Origin: Hydrangea macrophylla
Taxonomy: Eukaryota > Streptophyta > Magnoliopsida > Cornales > Hydrangeaceae
Assembly: GCA_033977485.1 (NCBI GenBank)
Contig: CM066988.1
Location: forward strand, 72,655,169-72,719,168
Direction of reading: 5' to 3'
DNA length: 64,000 nucleotides
Part shown: positions 58,299 to 64,000 of the stretch, piece after piece
Numbering within the stretch: the first letter of the stretch is position 1
Layout of the letters: each line of letters starts with the position of its first letter
Translations under genes and position numbers: made by a program
Notes under the pieces: model-generated
The model's input: only the letters and a program-made list of their open reading frames with translations
The model's database searches: none
What the model was told of the DNA's origin: nothing

Positions 58299-59244
58299 GC
58301 TGCACTGGAAGATATTGTAGCTTTCTTAAGTACACTCACCCCTGATCCCATCATCACCTTTTTCGATGAGGACCTGCCACCGGAAGGATCTGTGCATAAC
58401 AAAGCTTTGTACATCACTATTGGGTGCAAGGGGCAGCAAGTGCCATTCTGTCTGGTCAATACAGGCTCTGCCTTAAATGTTTATGCTCTAAGAACCGCCA
58501 CTGCCTTGGGGGTCAACATCCTGGACATCAACCCATTTGTGCAATCCGTGAGGGCTTACGATAACACCAAGAGAACTGTGATGGGGACTGTTTCTCTCAA
58601 AATCCGTGTAGGGTCTTTGGTTTGCACTGAACTCTTTTAAGTCATGGATATACCTGCCTCATTTAATTTGCTGATTGGGAGGCCCTGGCTGCATGTCAAC
58701 AAAGTTGTGTCATCCACTATGCACCAAATGATTAAGTACATTCGTGAGAAAGAGGTGAAGATCATCTTCGGCAATAGTTGGGGAAATGAAGCCTTTCTAA
58801 GCTATGCTCTTGTCTTTGAAAACCAAATCCCTGAACTAGAAGAAGGGGTAATCGGAGGTTTTTTCATAGAAAAAATCAACATGATTGGTTATGGAGACAG
58901 GTTCACCGAGATCCACTCCGCGGTTGTCAATATCATACGCAAAATAGACTACTTCTTTGGAATTGGATTGGGCCGACGTCAACAGGGGATTCGCGAATTC
59001 TCCCAGATCAAAGGAAAAAAATGTACTTTTGAATTACACAAGCCCACTGTGGAAGACATCGAGCTACAAAAGCCATGGAAGAAGAGAGTAAGAAGTCTCC
59101 CACCGTACCGCAAGACCTTGAATGGGCAGTTCATCAAGGAAGGGGATGATTTCCCTTATTTTGGGTTCCCTGAACCTTGGATCCATCAGACCACCAGAAA
59201 AAGGCACCCTGGGCTTGAAATCTTCGCTAACTGTGAAAAGCCTC
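58299..59244 (+). pseudogene. B2 protease and G-patch-like segment
   Basis: Resumes in frame after R2: ALEDIVAFLSTLTPDPIITF, DEDLPPEGSVHNKALYITIG, then protease-like CLVNTGSALNVYALRTATAL with Asn where the catalytic Asp of DTG/DNG is expected, VRAYDNTKRTVMG, a TAA (58638) where Q is expected, MDIPASFNLLIGRPWLHVN, and IGLGRRQQGIREFSQI, a G-patch-like glycine motif, at about 58960. It ends KEGDDFPYFGFPEPWI...LEIFANCEKP, where a solo LTR is inserted at 59245. Apart from one stop the frame is open for about 315 codons. Confidence 0.85.
59240..59244 (+). repeat. Target-site duplication GCCTC (left)
   Basis: GCCTC here and at 63820-63824 flank the TGTAGACAC...GTGTCCACA insertion exactly. Confidence 0.88.
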
Positions 59245-60330
59245 TGTAGACACCCATTTTTTCGGCTATCAGATTCAGGAGACCCATAGCTTGGTGGTTC
59301 AAAATGATCCAAAAAGACTCAAAAAGGACTCATGGAAGTTAATTCTATCTCTCAAAATGCTCAGAAAGTGGTACAAATGACCAAGATGCCCCTAAAAGCC
59401 CGAACACTCCCAGATTTGGACCGAAAGTTCTGGAAACATGCTACGTCATAAAAAAGTACTAAAAATGAGTTTTCACGCAAAATTAGAAGAAATCTTCGGC
59501 TTCCAGAGACCCCCAGAAGTCCCGGAAGTTCCCGGAAAGTCCCCATTGATTGGTTTAACTAAGTTTGACCAAGGTTTGACCGAAATCATCCAAATTTGTC
59601 AAAAAGTTTCGGGATCATTCTAGATCATCAGAAAAGTATTAAAATGAGTTTAAAAAGAAATTCAGACGAAAAGGTCAGCTCTTGGGAGCTCCCAGAGGTT
59701 CCCAGAACTTCCTGGAGGTCCCTGGTTTGACCAATTTGACCAAAAGTTGACTTTAAAACTGGAGCACTATGTCATTTTTCAAACATTTTTAATAGATACT
59801 AGAGGTCAATAGCTTTCCGACAATATATCGCACATAATATTTGGATTTAAAATGAATTTATTATGAATTTCTGAAGGTAAAAAAGGCGATCAAATCAGCT
59901 TTTATCGCGAACACCGCAAAACTTTTCAAAGTGACCTATCTCTAAAATATTGTTTATGTAAAGTAGACTCCATTACCTTTCCAACGGTATATCACAACCT
60001 CAGTTTGGAGTTCATGTGCATTTTTTGTGAATTTTGGACGAAATAGGGCCTTTTCGCAAATACCGAGACCTCTGGGGGCCTAAATAGAATTTTCTGGAGG
60101 AATGAGGAGCAGTGCCGCTGCAGCACTGGCCCACTGCTGTCGCGGCACAAGCCCAATGGGACAGGCCCAGTTCTGCCGCGACACTCTCCTCCAGAACAGT
60201 CCTTTTTTGCAATTTCTTTTGGGGTTCCATTTTGATTAATTAGAAACCAAAATGATGTAGCTCTATGTTTTCAGTTGTTTGGGACCAATGGGAGTACTTC
60301 TAAAACCCCAAAACCACCCCCAAATTGGCC

Positions 60331-60338
60331 TATATAAA
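60331..60338 (+). promoter_or_regulatory. Solo LTR TATA box
   Basis: TATATAAA in TTGGCCTATATAAACCCCCC, about 1.09 kb into the LTR. Confidence 0.6.
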
Positions 60339-61642
60339 CCCCCCTTGACTTCTCATTTTGGGGGTTACAAATACAAAAGCTTAGAGAAGTATAGATAGAA
60401 AAGTTGTAGAAAATAAGGTTAGGAGAGTGAAAGTGAGCTTCTTCCTTTGATTTTCAACTAAGAGTTAGTTCCAAACCTTGTTTTCTACTTCATTACTCCC
60501 ATTTACTTCACATTCAAGACACCCAACCACCATTTTCATAAGCATTTGTGAGATAGGAAGCTTCTTCCATGTCTAAAGTCACCATGAATATCATCTATTG
60601 ATTACTTACTTGCTTGTTTTACATATTATGTTCATCTCTTCTTAGTCTTATTTCTTTTGATTTTTTTTATTTACTTACAAGTCTATCATTATCTAGATGA
60701 TGACATGAAGTTTGAGGTGAGTGAATCCTTATGGATAGTAGCTCTTGACCTCAAAAACATGTTTGATAGATGATGATTCCAACTTCAATACATTCCTATG
60801 TATTCTTGAAGTTGTTTTCAAAATAAAACAAGGTCTCCAACAATCTTGGAGGTTTTTGATATGGGTTCAAATGTTGATATTTCAAGTGGTCATAATCTCT
60901 ATTTAAGTGCTGAAAATGTACTTTTAAAACCTCTATTTCAAAACCCCTCTCAAACTCCTCTTTTTGATTTCAAGAAATAAAACCCTTGCTTTCTCAAGAA
61001 ATCTTCAAAACAGTGAGCAATCTGAGTTCAAAGATTTCTCTAGGACTCAATACTCAAAGTATTAACATGAGACCACTTGGAAAGTCTTCTTAACTCATTA
61101 GAAAACACCAATGATTTTTGGTTTGACTTGGAAATACTTGAAAGTGGTCCATTTGGATCCAAACATTCTCCCCAGATATTCTGTCCTTACTGTCACAACA
61201 GCTTAGTTGACTTTCAACTTGTTTTCCAGAAAAATTTTCCAAAAGGAGTGGTCCCAACTTATTTTTCCTTTAAACTTAAATGTCTTAGGAAACTCTCTTT
61301 ATAATATGGGCCTCTAGATATTGTTTTTTCATTTTCTAATAGTTTTCAACATCTCAGTCGACAATACAGACTCTATTTCTGAGTAACCTCTATTGTTCAT
61401 GTGATTTCTGTCAATGTGTAATAGTTATTGAAGATTGGCTTTTTGATATGTGTTTTAGACACAATAAGAACGATCTTCATAAAATATCATGGATTTAAAA
61501 CATTCCTAACCCTACTTTTCATTTTTTACAAAATCAAGTCACTATTCTGTCCACTATTCATAGCAAACATTCTTTTACTTTCAATATTTGATTTGATGCT
61601 TACATGCACTCCAAATTTGTTCATTTAAGAAGTAGTCCATAC

Positions 61643-63210
61643 TACTGATGTTGTCAATATCAAGATATAAATGTATGCTTATTTGTGCTTTACTTTCAAA
61701 AGATTTGTAGTGTGGAAGTAAAGGTCGAACCCACAGAGATTGAAATACTACAGTGCTTTAATTTTAAAACCTAGATCTAATTAATTAAGAAAAACAGATT
61801 TTGATTTGATTTTAATTAAACTAAGAACAATAAAAGTAAATCTAAATTATGAAAGCAATTAAAGTTATTTTTATAATAAGTTTAAGAAACTTAGGATTGC
61901 AAATCCACCACTAGCTTCATAATAAGGGTATTTATGAATTACTTTAGCTTATTAAGTTGGATGATAATGGGGAATCGTAGCTACAAGCCCAATTCCTCCG
62001 TCAAGAAAATAACTATGGTTCAAGCACCAACATAATCCATCTTCGGTTAGCACGAATTATCCCACACTAAACTAGGGTTGTGACATAATCCGTCTAACCT
62101 AGGCATGGACTATTCGGATACTTGATAGCACAATTCAATAAAGCACCATTACATGTAAATAACCTATATAAGCACAGCAAACATAGATCATTGAGCACAT
62201 CATAGTCAAAATAAATCTAAGACAAGAATAAACTTTGAAAGTGATGATTTAATCAATTAGAAGCACGATTTATTTATAAAAATCATAGGAACATGTAATC
62301 ATCATCCATACATAATAAAACTAAAATAAAAACATAAATAAATCCCTATTACTTGGCTAGGGTTTCATTGAAACCCTAGATCTAAAGTCTAGTTGTCCAT
62401 GGAAGTGGTAGATGGCAAGTAGTTGATGGAGGAGGCCATGGAAATCCTTGGACTACTTTTTCTTCTCCTTGCTTCCCTCCCTTCAATGGCTGAAAGTTTG
62501 GTTGTATCTTGTGTGTATAATATTTTCCAACCCCTAAATTGAAGTAAATAGGGTATATATAGATTTACAACAAGTTTTTGGAAGCTTTCCTAACCCAAAA
62601 CGCACTAAAATAGCTGTTATTTCCAATTCGGATGTCATTAAGCAGTTTCGTTCGTGTAGGAATCATCAGTATAGCAGAATACGCAACTTTGATTTTTGTA
62701 CGGATTGCGCGAGCGCGATATAGGGACCTTGCGCGAGCGGATCGCGCGAGCGAATTTTGGGATCTCGCGCGAGCGATTTCTTGGTTTTCGCGCGAGCGGG
62801 TCGCGCGCGCGATGTGATTTTTCTTGCTTCTTTCTTCCTGCTTTTTCACCTTATTTAACTAGATCTCTGTGTTTTCTTCCAAAACCTGTCAGAAAATAGA
62901 AAACGAAGTAAAAATATACAAAAACAGGATAAAAAAGTACTAACAAACGTATATTAAGGCGTATAAATAGGATCTGTTGTCTCCCGATCAACTGTATTTG
63001 TACATATCCCATAATGTTTTCCTCCATGTATTCATTCATCATTTTAGACTTCTAAGTCACTTTAGAAAGTCCATGTACACAAACACACAACAACCTTTGC
63101 ACATTCTAGGATCATATTGGGTTTTTGTGACTCCTAATCTAAGAAGATTATAAGCAATGAAATTGATATAACATTCATGCTCCCCCCGAGAGGTCTTCTT
63201 TTCTCAAAGA
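61643..63210 (-). repeat. R-like LTR fragment R4 with polypurine tract
   Basis: Starts with GTCGAACCCACAGAGATTGAA-type text, the counterpart of the R LTR CGATCCCACAGGGAAGG block, and ends near 63177 before TGCTCCCCCCGAGAGG (a purine tract on the minus strand) and TCTTTGAGAAAAGA, a 5-bp stem-loop. A minus-strand TATA box lies at 62562-62553 and a GCGCGAGCG array at 62706-62812. Related to but distinct from R1/R2. The boundaries are estimates and I could not see a target duplication. Confidence 0.6.
62706..62812. repeat. GCGCGAGCG array in R4
   Basis: Five copies of GCGCGAGCG plus TCGCGCGCGCGA in 107 bp, an island of GC and CpG inside AT-rich DNA, about 145 bp upstream of the minus-strand TATA box. 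Confidence 0.92.
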
Positions 63211-63819
63211 TTAACATGCATCACTCTAGTTTGCTAAGCATATTTTTGAATTCTTTGATTATTTATTTCAAGAACAATTCATGTCCCCTTTAGATTAGGA
63301 AAACTTGATTACTTGATATGTGCTTAGATGATTTTTTCTAGGTTTATTTGTGTGATCTTTCACTTTTGCATTGTATGATATTTGGCTAAGGTCATATGAA
63401 TGATATCTTATCTTTTGATCTTCCATTTCAAAATTCTTGTGTGATGTAATATACTATCATAGTATTAATTGTCGAACCATACATCGTATAAGATGATTAT
63501 TCGGATGCTAATTGAGGCCTGTCAAAAGACGGGGCGAGCTGAGGGTGTTTTATTTGTGACAAAGGCTCTTTCCTCTCTCGTACCAAAACCCCGAGCCAAG
63601 TTCTTTGGTTATGAAAGGTCGGTGCCCTTTATCCGTTTGGGTGAGTCAAACTAGGTTTCATGGTTCCTTAAAGACCAAGTGGCGACTTTATATCTGTTTT
63701 CAAAAGACCTTTTCTTTTCCTTTCCATTTTCAAATCAATTTTAAAACAAAGGAAAATCAATTCCGAAACCCCGCTGTAAGTACAGACGGGGGTGGGCTCC
63801 CGGAGGCCGCGTGTCCACA

Positions 63820-64000
63820 GCCTCCCTATCAAGATCCGTTCTATCCTGAAGAAGTTTTGAAAACCCTAGAGGAAGACTGGTTGAAGTATCTGGACACTGA
63901 AGCTATCGAGAAGATGTGGGAAGAAGTTGCTGAAGAAAAGGAAGGAAAGAGGGCCAAGAGCCAAGATGGCCAGATCACGCCAACTAAGGAGGGTCTGAGC
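63820..64000 (+). pseudogene. B2 polyprotein continued after the solo LTR
   Basis: Open frame PYQDPFYPEEVLKTLEEDWL, then KYLDTEAIEKMWEEVAEE and KRAKSQDGQITPTKEGLS, continuing to the window edge. It is the acidic, helical linker between the protease/G-patch part and the expected RT to the right. Confidence 0.75.

Larger units (their letters stand above)
59245..63819 (+). repeat. Solo LTR of about 4.6 kb (Ogre/Tat-like), nested in B2
   Basis: Begins TGTAGACACCC and ends GCGTGTCCACA, with perfect GCCTC duplications. Removing it rejoins B2 as NCEKP-PYQDPFYPEEV in frame. No gag or pol inside and no internal repeat of the ends, so it reads as one LTR left by LTR-LTR recombination. A TATA box lies at 60331-60338. 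The 3' part (TTCAAAAGACC..., GACGGGGGTGGGCTCCCGG) looks like the end of a giant Tat/Ogre LTR. About 1.5 kb of its length is an R-like LTR (61643-63210), so the LTR proper is about 3 kb. Confidence 0.78.

Noticed and set aside
1..64000. A new defence, biosynthetic or host regulatory system
   Set aside because: All recognisable coding sequence belongs to retrotransposons; no host operon-like or gene-cluster structure is present.

Overview
The window is flowering-plant nuclear DNA and almost all of it is LTR retrotransposon sequence. The evidence is plant-type Ty3/Gypsy (chromovirus and Tat lineage) and Ty1/Copia coding domains, primer-binding sites complementary to initiator tRNA-Met or tRNA-Asp, TG...CA long terminal repeats, and a plant-like GT-AG intron inside a retroelement ORF. 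I found no host gene, structural RNA gene or CRISPR array. The species cannot be named from this sequence. The setting looks like repeat-rich, heterochromatin-like DNA in which elements have inserted into one another and decayed.

Layout, left to right. 1-2102: minus-strand Gypsy pol fragment, ending at the window edge in its 3' LTR. 2103-3620: Copia LTR. 3621-9386: non-coding DNA with a CACTA-like terminus at the right end. 9387-21951: decayed Copia RT/RNase H and 3' LTR, split cleanly by a 10.76 kb, very young, non-autonomous Gypsy-type element (9981-20740) with 3,208-bp LTRs, a perfect 5-bp target duplication and one intact acidic ORF. 21952-23530: LTR fragment related to family R (below). 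23539-30350: minus-strand chromovirus with 5' LTR and a polyprotein of 1,501 codons including its terminal stop, broken only by two TGA codons; its 3' LTR is missing. 31267-34080: plus-strand Tat-type gag-protease remnant (B1). 34085-47891: minus-strand Tat element with dual RNase H, an antisense spliced accessory ORF downstream of pol, and its 5' LTR at 46637-47891. It is interrupted at 39600-45959 by a non-autonomous element, R1. 47892-64000: plus-strand Tat-type element B2 (42-bp minisatellite, gag, protease, G-patch-like motif), interrupted by a second R copy (R2, 51198-58298) and by a 4.6 kb solo LTR (59245-63819) that carries a further R-like LTR.

Family R is the most interesting unit. 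It is a non-autonomous LTR element with a tRNA-Asp primer site, one roughly 540-codon ORF of no family I recognise (starting MSYPYYPPYN), and two polypurine-tract modules, each beside a hairpin. Two patterns cross family boundaries. LTRs of several lineages carry private arrays of short CpG-containing palindromes near the TATA box or in the transcribed leader. Several Gypsy-type 3' ends carry a hairpin with a (A/G)GGA loop next to the polypurine tract. Autonomous relatives would supply RT, RNase H and integrase to the non-autonomous elements; no complete intact helper is present here.
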